Shown here: piece after piece, positions 8,097 through 14,714 of the stretch
Layout: every line of letters begins with the position of its first letter
Numbering within the stretch: position 1 is the stretch's first letter
Origin: an uncultured Oscillospiraceae bacterium
GTDB lineage: Bacteria; Bacillota; Clostridia; Oscillospirales; Oscillospiraceae
NCBI GenBank assembly: GCA_934589525.1
Contig: CAKTOB010000037.1
Location: 1 to 18,956 of the forward strand
Direction: 5' to 3'
Length of the DNA: 18,956 nucleotides
Made by a program: the position numbers and the translations under genes
Notes under the pieces: generated by a model
Told to the model about the DNA's origin: nothing
The model's database searches: none
Seen by the model: the letters and a program-made list of their open reading frames with translations, nothing else

Positions 8097-8861
8097 ATGA
8101 GAACACAAATTAAGGTTATCCGCTTTGCAGCAATCAACAGTGCGATATTTGCGGTATTTACCTACCTCATTACACTCAATATGGAAATAGGATTTCTGAA
8201 CTTGGACACTCCCTGGCTTTCAAATAATTTTGCACTTACAATATGTGGTGGTGTGTTTGTTAGTCTGTTGGTTATGCTGATTTGCGAAGTTCAAAAATAT
8301 CTTTTGGACAAAAAGAATGCGGAGGATTTTCTATATTTTCACACAGCTTATATTTTTGCGCAGTTGCATGTAATAAAAACACATCTGTTAACTTGCATTG
8401 AAGATTCGTCAAGACCAGTTCCAAAGGAGCTGCTGACATATACAGTTGGCATTATAAAAAATGAAATTGCATTGGTATCGAACGTTGATTATATTACGCT
8501 TACATCGTGCCAATTAGTCAAAAGTTATCAAGATTTCTGTATAAACGTCCTTAAACGTATTGAATATTACTTAAATACAACGAATTACTTAAGCATTGCG
8601 GTATTGCAGGATCAAATTTGTAATTTGCAGATTTTTGGGGTTGAACGTACTATTACCGCACAGTCACCCAATACCGGAAAAGTACTGCATCTACTTTGTA
8701 AAGATATAGATCCTCTATCAAATGAGGTTGATACTTTTTTATTAGTCCTTGATTTCGAGTGCAAAAACAGATATGAATGGCGGTTCCGTAGAGATGCAAT
8801 GTTGGAAAACTGGAATGCTACTCCGTATAGTGGATTTGAGGATTATATAAAGCAGAAATGA
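8097..8861 (+). CDS. Unrecognised two-helix membrane protein, 254 aa
   Basis: I do not recognise the family. ATG 8097 has AAGGAG (8085-8090) at ideal spacing. Two hydrophobic segments lie near the N-terminus, at about 8-28 (FAAINSAIFAVFTYLITL) and 43-65 (FALTICGGVFVSLLVMLIC). The remaining ~190 residues are hydrophilic and should face the cytoplasm. They look helical up to about 170 and then strand-rich near the end (VDTFLLVLDFECKNRYEWRF). There is no catalytic motif I can name and no signal cleavage site. Codons are AT-rich, unlike the core genes to the right. It is paired with the 192-aa gene upstream and has no visible terminator of its own. A two-helix membrane anchor with a cytoplasmic domain, next to a soluble partner in a defence island, recalls membrane-acting effector pairs, but this is only an architectural resemblance. 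Confidence 0.75.
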   Translation: MRTQIKVIRFAAINSAIFAVFTYLITLNMEIGFLNLDTPWLSNNFALTICGGVFVSLLVMLICEVQKYLLDKKNAEDFLYFHTAYIFAQLHVIKTHLLTCIEDSSRPVPKELLTYTVGIIKNEIALVSNVDYITLTSCQLVKSYQDFCINVLKRIEYYLNTTNYLSIAVLQDQICNLQIFGVERTITAQSPNTGKVLHLLCKDIDPLSNEVDTFLLVLDFECKNRYEWRFRRDAMLENWNATPYSGFEDYIKQK

Positions 8862-9081
8862 GTTAAGGAATAGACAAATTATCGCAAAACATTCTGTTAT
8901 CAAAGTGTAATCATGCTATTTCAGCTTAAAAAGTTATAATAGACACATCTAACACGCTTCAAATCCACCACTGCAACCGTTTCCACATGTCAAAGCCCTC
9001 TACATAGTTACAGACCCCGCCCGCAGAGAAAGAAATTGGTCTGTACCGTGGATACTGGGAAAATGTACACTGCGGGATTCC

Positions 9082-9150
9082 GGGTCTATCTGTCTGCCAA
9101 ATTTTCGAACAACTGCCTCAGGCAGAAAATCCTACAGCACAAAGCACGAC
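9082..9150 (+). pseudogene. Short rhuM-type gene remnant
   Basis: Read in the frame containing codon 9100-9102, this stretch gives NFRTTASGRKSYSTKH. It aligns with NFRITASVGKTYHTKH in the larger rhuM pseudogene near 10057-10104 and with the conserved core of RhuM-family proteins. DNA identity between the two copies is obvious over about 47 bases. Nothing of the gene survives on either side, and the sequence passes directly into a hairpin at 9149. It is therefore a second, independently degraded copy rather than part of the downstream one. Confidence 0.65.
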
Positions 9151-9183
9151 AAGGGGCTGCCTCTTAGCGAGACAGCCCCTTGT
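9149..9183. terminator. Perfect 11-bp hairpin after the rhuM remnant
   Basis: ACAAGGGGCTG (9149-9159) pairs exactly with CAGCCCCTTGT (9173-9183), with a further CTC/GAG pairing in the loop. The stem is terminator-like, but neither side has a clean T-run, so termination is possible rather than sure. It abuts the rhuM remnant, so it may also mark an insertion end. Confidence 0.45.
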
Positions 9184-9373
9184 GTAAATCTTCTATTCCG
9201 TTCAAAAACGTGCCTTAAAATTTCTGACAGATTTTTCGTGGTGAACCCGTTTCCAAAATGTTGTACCTTATTTACCGCACCAATTCCGCACCAAACTGCC
9301 ATGAAACTATATGAAAGCATATGGAAAAATAAGACGGAAAAGTTTCGGGAAATGAGTGATATAAATGTTTATT

Positions 9374-9450
9374 GAGAATTATGGAGATATGAAAATAGGT
9401 AATTTCCTACAATACCTAATTTCATATGGCTTAAAATCTCCTTTATTCTC
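9374..9450. repeat. Large imperfect inverted repeat
   Basis: The inner arms (9387-9401 and 9413-9427) match at 14 of 15 positions around an 11-nt loop. The outer arms continue the symmetry: GGAGAT (9383-9388) matches ATCTCC (9436-9441), and GAGAAT (9374-9379) matches ATTCTC (9445-9450). The two arms differ mainly by about 10 extra bases on the right. No gene uses it. It could be a recombination site, the end of a small mobile element, or a structured RNA. Confidence 0.65.
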
Positions 9451-9686
9451 ACAGGTATCTCCCGTATACAGGAAAACCAAGTTTATGATGATGGTTTAGT
9501 ATGCCATAAAACGGGGGGTGTTTCAATAGTGTTTGAATTTTTTGGTGCCGAGTGTATTTTAACAAAAGAACTGTCAGGCCGGGGAAAAGCGGTCTGCCGG
9601 GGGTTACGATCTGAAGAACAATTTCTGACAGGGGGCATTTTAAGAGCAAACCATTTCCAAAGCTTCTACATTTATGGTGCAGGTGA

Positions 9687-9715
9687 TTGCGTAAAAGGGA
9701 GGCATGTTGTATAAT
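9687..9715 (+). promoter_or_regulatory. Promoter ahead of the rhuM pseudogene
   Basis: TTGCGT (9687-9692), a 17-bp spacer and a perfect TATAAT (9710-9715) lie about 120 nt ahead of the rhuM start at 9837. The promoter appears intact although the gene it serves is broken. Confidence 0.55.
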
Positions 9716-9836
9716 TAAAAAAAGAGCATGCTGGAATTGGTATGCTGCTGCGTATACAAAACCATATACTCACCACATAAGCCTACAAATACTGTAGAGG
9801 TTTGGCAATAATCTCTAAGAAAAAGGTGGACTGACG

Positions 9837-10201
9837 ATGTCTCAAAAGAAACGGCAGGAAAACTCCATAACCCGCTCCTCTGCGGCCGAGTACCTGACAT
9901 TCATCACCGCTACCGGCGAAAGCGATGTGAACGCCGTATATGCGGACGAAAATGTATGGTTCTCTCAGAAAATGATGGGGGTTCTGTATCAGGTGGAGCC
10001 TATTACCACCTGAAAAAGTGTTTTGCCGACGGTGAGCTGGATGAAGCTTCAGTTGTTCGAAATTTTCGAATAACTGCCTCTGTCGGAAAGACCTACCATA
10101 CAAAGCATTACAATCTGAAAGCAATCACTGCGGTAGGACACAAGGGGGATTCGCCCAAAGCGGTGCAATTCCGTACAGGACTGGGCGGAACACGACCCTG
10201 A
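9837..10201 (+). pseudogene. rhuM-family gene, frameshifted and 3'-truncated
   Basis: RhuM-type (virulence RhuM) proteins are about 300-350 aa, of unknown biochemical function, and are often found near type I restriction genes. ATG 9837 follows AAGGTGG and opens MSQKKRQENSITRSSAAEYL, with the conserved ENVWFSQKMMGVLYQVE. The frame stops at 10011-10013. A different frame resumes the family sequence from about 10002: YHLKKCFADGELDEASVV, then NFRITASVGKTYHTKHYNLK and ITAVGHKGDSPKAVQFR. The frame change near 10000, with loss of a few codons, breaks the gene. A second shift near 10180 seems to occur (WAEHD is read in another frame). The C-terminal two thirds are missing; a terminator-like hairpin follows at 10200. 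The family call is good and non-function is nearly certain. Confidence 0.8.
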
Positions 10202-10236
10202 ACAGAGACCGCCCCCCTTGCTCTGTTCCCATTTTT
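10200..10236 (+). terminator. Terminator-like hairpin after the rhuM pseudogene
   Basis: GAACAGAG (10200-10207) pairs exactly with CTCTGTTC (10221-10228) around a 13-nt loop, followed by CCATTTTT. This is a plausible rho-independent terminator closing the rhuM unit. Confidence 0.6.
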
Positions 10237-10363
10237 AAACAATAAGGAGACAAACCCCATGGAAAAGCGGGAAATCAGAAGCTTTTTAAAGAATCATCGT
10301 TTTATGGAAATATCCTCGGCAAGAATCGTGAGTATGGCAGCTCATGGGCCGGTTTGCGAAAGA

Positions 10364-10392
10364 TTGACATGGGTGGCCGGGTATGGTAAAAT
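10364..10392 (+). promoter_or_regulatory. Consensus promoter for the flippase gene
   Basis: A perfect TTGACA (10364-10369), a 17-bp spacer and TAAAAT (10387-10392) form a strong SigA-type promoter. A perfect TATAAT also occurs at 10406-10411 without a good -35. Transcription from here gives a leader of roughly 240 nt containing the hairpin array. Confidence 0.75.
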
Positions 10393-10442
10393 AGCGGGAA
10401 CGCTGTATAATGGATATTTCTGGGGAAAAGCGGGGAAACGGG

Positions 10443-10554
10443 TGGCCTTACGGCCAATGGCGGCAAGATTGCCGCCGCTACACCCGCTTCGTACAACGGT
10501 ATACGCAATGTAGCGGCGTTGATCCAACGCCATCCAGCCCCGGCGAGGGGCTGG
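10443..10554 (+). repeat. Hairpin array of the GGCGGCAA/twin-hairpin repeat family in the leader
   Basis: Four hairpins lie in a row: TGGCC/GGCCA (10443-10456); GGCGGCAA/TTGCCGCC (10459-10476); GGCGTTG-ATC-CAACGCC (10515-10531); and, after AT, CCAGCCCC/GGGGCTGG (10534-10554). The last two match the twin-hairpin at 18632-18669 in order, spacing and ATC loop, but with different, still complementary arms. The second hairpin with its flanks is an inverted near-copy of 18628-18650. This is a dispersed palindromic repeat family that has come to lie in an mRNA leader. Confidence 0.75.
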
Positions 10555-10636
10555 CTCCGTTTCGAGTACAACCTGTGTCCCACCCCTTTCCCGGATCGGC
10601 GGCGTTTAGCGAAAAAATAAAGGAATACATGGAATT

Positions 10637-12100
10637 ATGAAAAATAAGGCAAGCCGTTCCCTTTCTCAAAATCTGGCGGCCCAGCTGATTTATCAGATGT
10701 CGCTGTACCTGGTCCCTTTTATAACCACGCCCTATCTGTCCCGGGTTTTGGGCAGCGAGATGATCGGCCGGTATTCCTATGCCCGGTCCATCGCCTCTTA
10801 TTTTATTCTGGCCGCCGGATTCGGCACGGCTACCTATGGCCAGCGGCTGATCGCCTCCCTGCAAGCCGACGAGGCAAGACAGCGGCAGGCCTTCCGGGAT
10901 CTGGCGCTTCTCCGGTGCATTGCGGCGGCGGCGGGCTGCGTCCTTTTTGGCCTCACCATCGTGCCGGGCAGTGTTGACCCCCGGATGTATGTGTTCGTGG
11001 GGCTGGAAATTTTCAGCGTGGCCGCGGACATCACCTGGTATTTCCAGGGCAGAGAGCAGTTCCCGGTGGTGGCCCTGTGCAACGGGGCGGCCAAGTTTTT
11101 GATGGTGGGGCTGCTGTTCCTCTTTGTAAAGACCCCGGCGGATGTGGCGGCCTATGCCTGCGTCTATACCGCCATGACCCTGCTGGGGGGCGGCGCCCAG
11201 TGGCTGTTCCTGCCCAAGTCTAACCGGCTGGACAACGGGGGCATGACCCTTCTGAACCGGGAAAAGGGCCATATTTTCTGCGCCTTCCGGCTGTTTGTGG
11301 CCCAGCTGGCCATGCAGATCTATACGGTTCTCGACAAGACCATGATCGGCCTCATCACCCATTCCGAGGCGGAGAACGGCTATTATGACCAGGCCCAGAA
11401 GCTCATTCGCCTGGTGGAGGCGGTTTGTACCGTGATCTCCCCGGTGATCGCCAGCCGGGTGGCGGTGCTGTGGAGCCAGGGCCGGAAGAAAGAGGCCACG
11501 GACATTCTGGAGATGTCCTTCCGGTTCGTTTGCTGCATCGGCGTGCCCATTGTGGTGGGGCTGCAGCTGATCGTCCGGGACTTTGTGCCGGTTTACTATG
11601 GGGCGGGCTATGAGCCCGTGGTGCCTCTGCTGCGGGTGCTGTCCATTCTGCCCCTGGTCATCGGCCTGAGCAACGTCATCGGCATCCAGTTTCTGGTGCC
11701 CGTGGGCCGGGAGAACAAGCTCACCGCCTCGGTGACCGCCGGTGCCCTGGTGAATGTATATCTCAATCTGTTTTTGATCCGCCGCATGGCCTCCACCGGG
11801 GCGGCCATTGCCTCCGTGGCGGCAGAGGTCACGGTGACGGTGGTGCAGCTGTATTTTGTCCGGCAGGATATGGACATCAAAAAGGTGTTTGGAAACGTTC
11901 TGCGGTATTTCCTTCTGAGCCTTCCCATGGCGGCGGCGGGCTGCGTGCTGAATCTACTGGTCCCCGGCAGGCTGACAAGGCTTACGCTGGTGGTGGCGGT
12001 GTGCGGTCTCATGTATCTGGCGGAGCTGCTGCTGTTCCGTGACCCCATGGTGCGGTTTGTAAAGGATCTCTGGTTTGAAAAGAGACAGAAACAGGGATAA
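10637..12100 (+). CDS. Oligosaccharide/polysaccharide flippase (Wzx/MATE-like)
   Basis: This is a 487-aa polytopic membrane protein of the polysaccharide biosynthesis (Wzx, MOP superfamily) type, which flips lipid-linked sugar units across the cytoplasmic membrane. The N-terminus is family-typical (LIYQMSLYLVPFITTPYLSR, then LGSEMIGRYSYARSIASYF). About 12-14 hydrophobic helices run the whole length, with the usual short charged loops. The C-terminus is basic (FEKRQKQG). The ribosome site is weak: AAGGA is 13 nt away, but a 3-codon reading frame (10629-10640, Met-Glu-Leu-stop) with better spacing overlaps the ATG, suggesting coupled initiation. There are no glycosyltransferases nearby, so the substrate cannot be inferred. 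GC-rich codons mark it as part of the right-hand core-like segment. It has its own strong promoter and structured leader. Confidence 0.9.
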   Translation: MKNKASRSLSQNLAAQLIYQMSLYLVPFITTPYLSRVLGSEMIGRYSYARSIASYFILAAGFGTATYGQRLIASLQADEARQRQAFRDLALLRCIAAAAGCVLFGLTIVPGSVDPRMYVFVGLEIFSVAADITWYFQGREQFPVVALCNGAAKFLMVGLLFLFVKTPADVAAYACVYTAMTLLGGGAQWLFLPKSNRLDNGGMTLLNREKGHIFCAFRLFVAQLAMQIYTVLDKTMIGLITHSEAENGYYDQAQKLIRLVEAVCTVISPVIASRVAVLWSQGRKKEATDILEMSFRFVCCIGVPIVVGLQLIVRDFVPVYYGAGYEPVVPLLRVLSILPLVIGLSNVIGIQFLVPVGRENKLTASVTAGALVNVYLNLFLIRRMASTGAAIASVAAEVTVTVVQLYFVRQDMDIKKVFGNVLRYFLLSLPMAAAGCVLNLLVPGRLTRLTLVVAVCGLMYLAELLLFRDPMVRFVKDLWFEKRQKQG

Positions 12101-12123
12101 AAAGAAATCTTTTGAATAACCCC

Positions 12124-12164
12124 TTGATTTTTGAGCGGAAAAGAATTATAATCGGCATATGCCG
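12124..12164 (+). promoter_or_regulatory. Promoter with CGGCATATGCCG operator-like palindrome
   Basis: TTGATT (12124-12129), a 17-bp spacer and TATAAT (12147-12152) are followed at once by a perfect 12-bp palindrome, CGGCATATGCCG (12153-12164), over the expected transcription start. A related GCCGCATATGTG lies just inside the gene. A dimeric repressor, possibly the UPF0251 protein encoded here, could act at this site; that is inference. Confidence 0.7.
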
Positions 12165-12185
12165 GAAATAAAGGAGGACCTACAG

Positions 12186-12956
12186 GTGCCAAGACCCCAG
12201 CGATGCCGCCGCATATGTGTGATGCCCCGGGTGGAGACCTTTTCTCCCCAGGGAAAACAGGAGAATGCCCCCATTCAGCTGACCCTGGATGAATACGAGG
12301 TGATCCGGCTGCTGGATCTGGAGGCATGCACCCAGGAGGCCTGTGCCAAGCAGATGGATATTTCCCGCTCCACGGTGCAGGAGGTTTACGAAAGCGCCCG
12401 GCGGAAGATCGCCGCCTGCCTGGTATACGGCAGAGCCCTCAGGATCTCCGGCGGGAACTATCGGGTCTGCGAAGGCTCGGACACTTCCTCCTGCGGCCGG
12501 TGTGAACCCGGCATGACGGGAAAAAATCAGAATGATCATAAAGGAGTATGGGTTATGAAAGTAGCGGTTACCTATGACCACGGGGAGATTTTTCAGCATT
12601 TCGGCCATACGGAGCAGTTTAAAATCTATGAAATTGAGGACGGCAAGGTCCTGAACGTAAAAATCCTGGACACCAACGGCAGCGGCCACGGGGCCCTGGC
12701 GGGCTTCCTCATGGGCGAGGGCGTGGATACCCTGATCTGCGGCGGTATCGGCGGCGGTGCCCAGATGGCCCTGGCGGAGGCGGGCATCCGGCTCTACGGC
12801 GGTGTCAGCGGCAACGCCGATGACGCGGTGGCGGCCCTGCTGGCCGGGAACCTGGGCTATGACCCCGACGTCCGTTGCAGCCATCACGACCACGCTCACG
12901 GAGAAGAGGGCCACACCTGCGGCAGCCACGGCTGCGGCAATCACGGCTGCCACTAA
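12186..12956 (+). CDS. UPF0251 (DUF134) HTH domain fused to NifX/NifB-type cluster-binding domain
   Basis: The start is GTG 12186, because AAGGAGGA (12171-12178) lies 7 nt upstream and the family begins at this point (PRPQRCRRICVMP); an in-frame ATG at 12159 has no such site. The 256-aa product has three parts. Residues 1-~105 are UPF0251, a putative DNA-binding domain with a sigma-region-4-like HTH (ACAKQMDISRSTVQEVYESA). Residues ~124-230 are a dinitrogenase iron-molybdenum cofactor (NifX/NafY) domain (MKVAVTYDHGEIFQHFGHTE; ICGGIGGGAQMALAEAGI). A Cys/His-rich tail (about 232-256) is likely metal binding. In many genomes the two domains are adjacent separate genes. Here the frame is continuous, but AAGGAG (12541-12546) and ATG 12555 inside could also yield the NifX part alone. 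No nitrogenase genes are nearby, so the role is probably iron-sulfur or metal handling. Confidence 0.88.
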   Translation: MPRPQRCRRICVMPRVETFSPQGKQENAPIQLTLDEYEVIRLLDLEACTQEACAKQMDISRSTVQEVYESARRKIAACLVYGRALRISGGNYRVCEGSDTSSCGRCEPGMTGKNQNDHKGVWVMKVAVTYDHGEIFQHFGHTEQFKIYEIEDGKVLNVKILDTNGSGHGALAGFLMGEGVDTLICGGIGGGAQMALAEAGIRLYGGVSGNADDAVAALLAGNLGYDPDVRCSHHDHAHGEEGHTCGSHGCGNHGCH

Positions 12957-12980
12957 GGCCGGAGTTACGAACCTTTAATA

Positions 12981-13018
12981 AAAAACCTTGCGGGTACAAG
13001 CGGACCCGCAAGGTTTTT
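12981..13018. terminator. Bidirectional terminator between convergent genes
   Basis: A 15-nt arm with an A-run (12981-12995) pairs perfectly with 13004-13018, which ends in a T-run, around an 8-nt loop. The A/T tails make it work on both strands, for the UPF0251-NifX gene (plus) and the lipoprotein gene (minus, ending at 13023). Confidence 0.92.
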
Positions 13019-13022
13019 TGCA

Positions 13023-14714
13023 TTATTTAGAGGCTGTCGTCTCTTTTGTGGTTTTTTCGTCAGGCTTTTGCCCCGGGGCTTTGTCTCCGGCAGTTTTTTG
13101 GAATTGGCGGTTGCCGCCCTGGTTTCCCATGCCGCCCCGGCCGGTGGACAGGGCGCCGGACTGCACCGTGGCGGTGGTTTCCGTGTCACCGGAGGACAGA
13201 GTGCCGGTGGTGCCGTCGGTGAGATCCGGGGTGGAGAACAGGAGGTAGGCGGTGTTACAGGGGGCGGTGCCCGTATAAAGGGGATTGCCCTGGGCATCCA
13301 GAATGGAGAAGGTGCTGCCTTCTCTCAGGAGGGTGGCGGCGGTTCCGGGGCCGCCCATGGCCTGGGGCTGTTCAAGAGTGGGCTGCTGGCCGCCCTGTTC
13401 CGGGGGCGCTGCCTCGCCGGAAGTGCCGGAGGGCTGGGGGCCTTGATCGCTTTCCGGGCGGTCAGGAGCGCCGGGGGCGGAAGAATCCGTGGAATCCCCG
13501 GGCTTTTCCGGGGGATCCGAAGAAGTCTGGCCATCCGTGCCCTCCGGCATTCCCTGGGGCCCGCCGCCCGCCTGAGCGGTGTCACCGCCGAAAATCAGGC
13601 AGGACTGCTGGGCGTTCAGATTCATGCCCATGCCGCGGCTTCCCCCGGCGGCCAGGACCGTCCCGCCGGAAATGGTCACGGTGCCGTCGGCATCCAGGGG
13701 CTCGTTGTCGGCGCCGTTGGCGGTCCAGACCGCCACGAATCCTCCGGAAATGGTCAGACTACCATTGGAGTCAAAGCCGTCGCCGGTGCTGCTGTAGGCG
13801 GTCACGGTGCCGCCGGAAATGTTGATGGCAAAGTCATAGTCTGTTAAATCTTTGTTGGCGGCATTGATGCAGTCGTCGGTGGAGGTGATGTTGAGGGTGC
13901 CGGAGCGCAGGTTGACGGTGGCCCCCTCCAGCGCTTCGTTGGAGGCGGTGACGGTCACAGTGGGGCCTTGGGTATTTTCGGAGCCGACGGTCAAGGTGTA
14001 GTCACAGTGGAGGGCATCGTCTCCGGCGGAGAGGGTCAGGGTGCCGCTTTCAATATTCAGGGCGGCCTCCGCATTGATGCCGTCGTTGTTGGGGGCCTCG
14101 ATGTTCAGCGTCAGCTCCTGAACGGTCAGGCTGGCCTCCCCCTCGGCCTGGGTGGTGGCGCCGGACTTGATGCCGTTTTTCCCCTTGGCCAGAATGTTCA
14201 GGGTGCCGCCGCCTTGGAGCGTCACCTGGGAGCCGTCCTTGCATTTGATCACGGCGTTTTCGGCGTCCAGGCTGCCTAAGTCATCGCTGTTGTTTTCCGT
14301 ATCCTCCAGGGTGTTCTCCGTGCCCTCCGCGGCTACAATGGCCACCTGGCTGCTCTTGCCGCAGACAATGGGGGCGGTGGTTTGGGAGGTCAGCTCCAGC
14401 CCGCTGAGCACCAGGGTCACGCCGGTGGTGCCTTTTGCGACTTTGACGCTGCCGTCGGCGCACTGACCGGTGAGCAGATAGGTTCCGGCCCCATCAATGG
14501 TCAGGGCCGTGCCGTCGATTTCCAGGCCGGAGGCCTGGGAGGCAGTGACGGCTGCATCCGTAAAGGTAATGGTGGTGGCTTCACTGGCTGTGACCGTGCT
14601 GCCGGTTTCCGGAGGAATGGTATTTGTGGAAGCACTGCCGGAAGAAGCCGGGGCGCAGCCGGTGAGCAGCCCGAAGGTCAGGGCCAAGGAAAGTGTCCAA
14701 TTCAAGAATTTCAT
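13023..14714 (-). CDS. Carbohydrate-binding (Cthe_2159-like) lipoprotein
   Basis: This is a 563-aa secreted lipoprotein. The start is the ATG at 14714, with GGGGGAT shortly upstream; it overlaps the stop of the upstream remnant as ATGA. A signal peptide ends in the lipobox LLTGC with Cys20 as the lipidation site. Residues about 45-385 are rungs of Gly/Ser/Thr/Asp-rich strands (for example LTLSAGDDALHCDYTLTV, SGGTVTAYSSTGDGFDSNGS) typical of the Cthe_2159 polysaccharide-binding beta-helix family. A Pro/Gly/Gln/Ser-rich linker (~385-455) follows, then a short strand-rich domain (~456-530) and a Lys/Thr-rich tail. It probably sits on the outer face of the membrane and binds polyuronide or other glycans. 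In related bacteria it usually follows a DUF4956 gene and a VTC-domain gene; here only the end of the DUF4956 gene survives. Confidence 0.88.
   Translation of the reverse strand: MKFLNWTLSLALTFGLLTGCAPASSGSASTNTIPPETGSTVTASEATTITFTDAAVTASQASGLEIDGTALTIDGAGTYLLTGQCADGSVKVAKGTTGVTLVLSGLELTSQTTAPIVCGKSSQVAIVAAEGTENTLEDTENNSDDLGSLDAENAVIKCKDGSQVTLQGGGTLNILAKGKNGIKSGATTQAEGEASLTVQELTLNIEAPNNDGINAEAALNIESGTLTLSAGDDALHCDYTLTVGSENTQGPTVTVTASNEALEGATVNLRSGTLNITSTDDCINAANKDLTDYDFAINISGGTVTAYSSTGDGFDSNGSLTISGGFVAVWTANGADNEPLDADGTVTISGGTVLAAGGSRGMGMNLNAQQSCLIFGGDTAQAGGGPQGMPEGTDGQTSSDPPEKPGDSTDSSAPGAPDRPESDQGPQPSGTSGEAAPPEQGGQQPTLEQPQAMGGPGTAATLLREGSTFSILDAQGNPLYTGTAPCNTAYLLFSTPDLTDGTTGTLSSGDTETTATVQSGALSTGRGGMGNQGGNRQFQKTAGDKAPGQKPDEKTTKETTASK

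Larger units (their letters stand above)
8862..9836. other. Gene-poor, decayed stretch between the accessory genes and the rhuM pseudogene
   Basis: No intact gene is supported. The stretch holds a short rhuM remnant (9082-9150), an 11-bp hairpin (9149-9183), a large imperfect inverted repeat (9374-9450) and a promoter (9687-9715). An open frame with a GTG start at 9529 (61 aa) has a G-rich stretch upstream but no family resemblance and is not called. The mix of fragments and inverted repeats looks like the remains of past insertions. Confidence 0.55.
10237..10636 (+). other. Intergenic and leader region of the flippase gene
   Basis: No gene is supported. A frame opening at ATG 10259 behind AAGGAG would give 84 aa, but it runs through the promoter and hairpin repeats and resembles nothing, so at most it is a gene remnant. 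The useful content is the promoter at 10364-10392 and the hairpin array at 10443-10554, which would lie in the transcribed leader of the flippase. Confidence 0.55.

Noticed and set aside
9529..9714. Possible 61-aa gene with GTG start
   Set aside because: A G-rich stretch precedes it, but it runs into the -10 of the rhuM promoter, has no recognisable family and lies in decayed sequence.
10259..10513. Possible 84-aa gene with AAGGAG upstream
   Set aside because: The frame crosses the flippase promoter and the hairpin repeats; composition looks non-coding after the first ~20 codons, so at best it is a remnant.
10443..10554. CRISPR-like or riboswitch reading of the repeats in the flippase leader
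   Set aside because: There are no regularly spaced direct repeats with unique spacers and no known riboswitch core; palindromic repeats explain it better.
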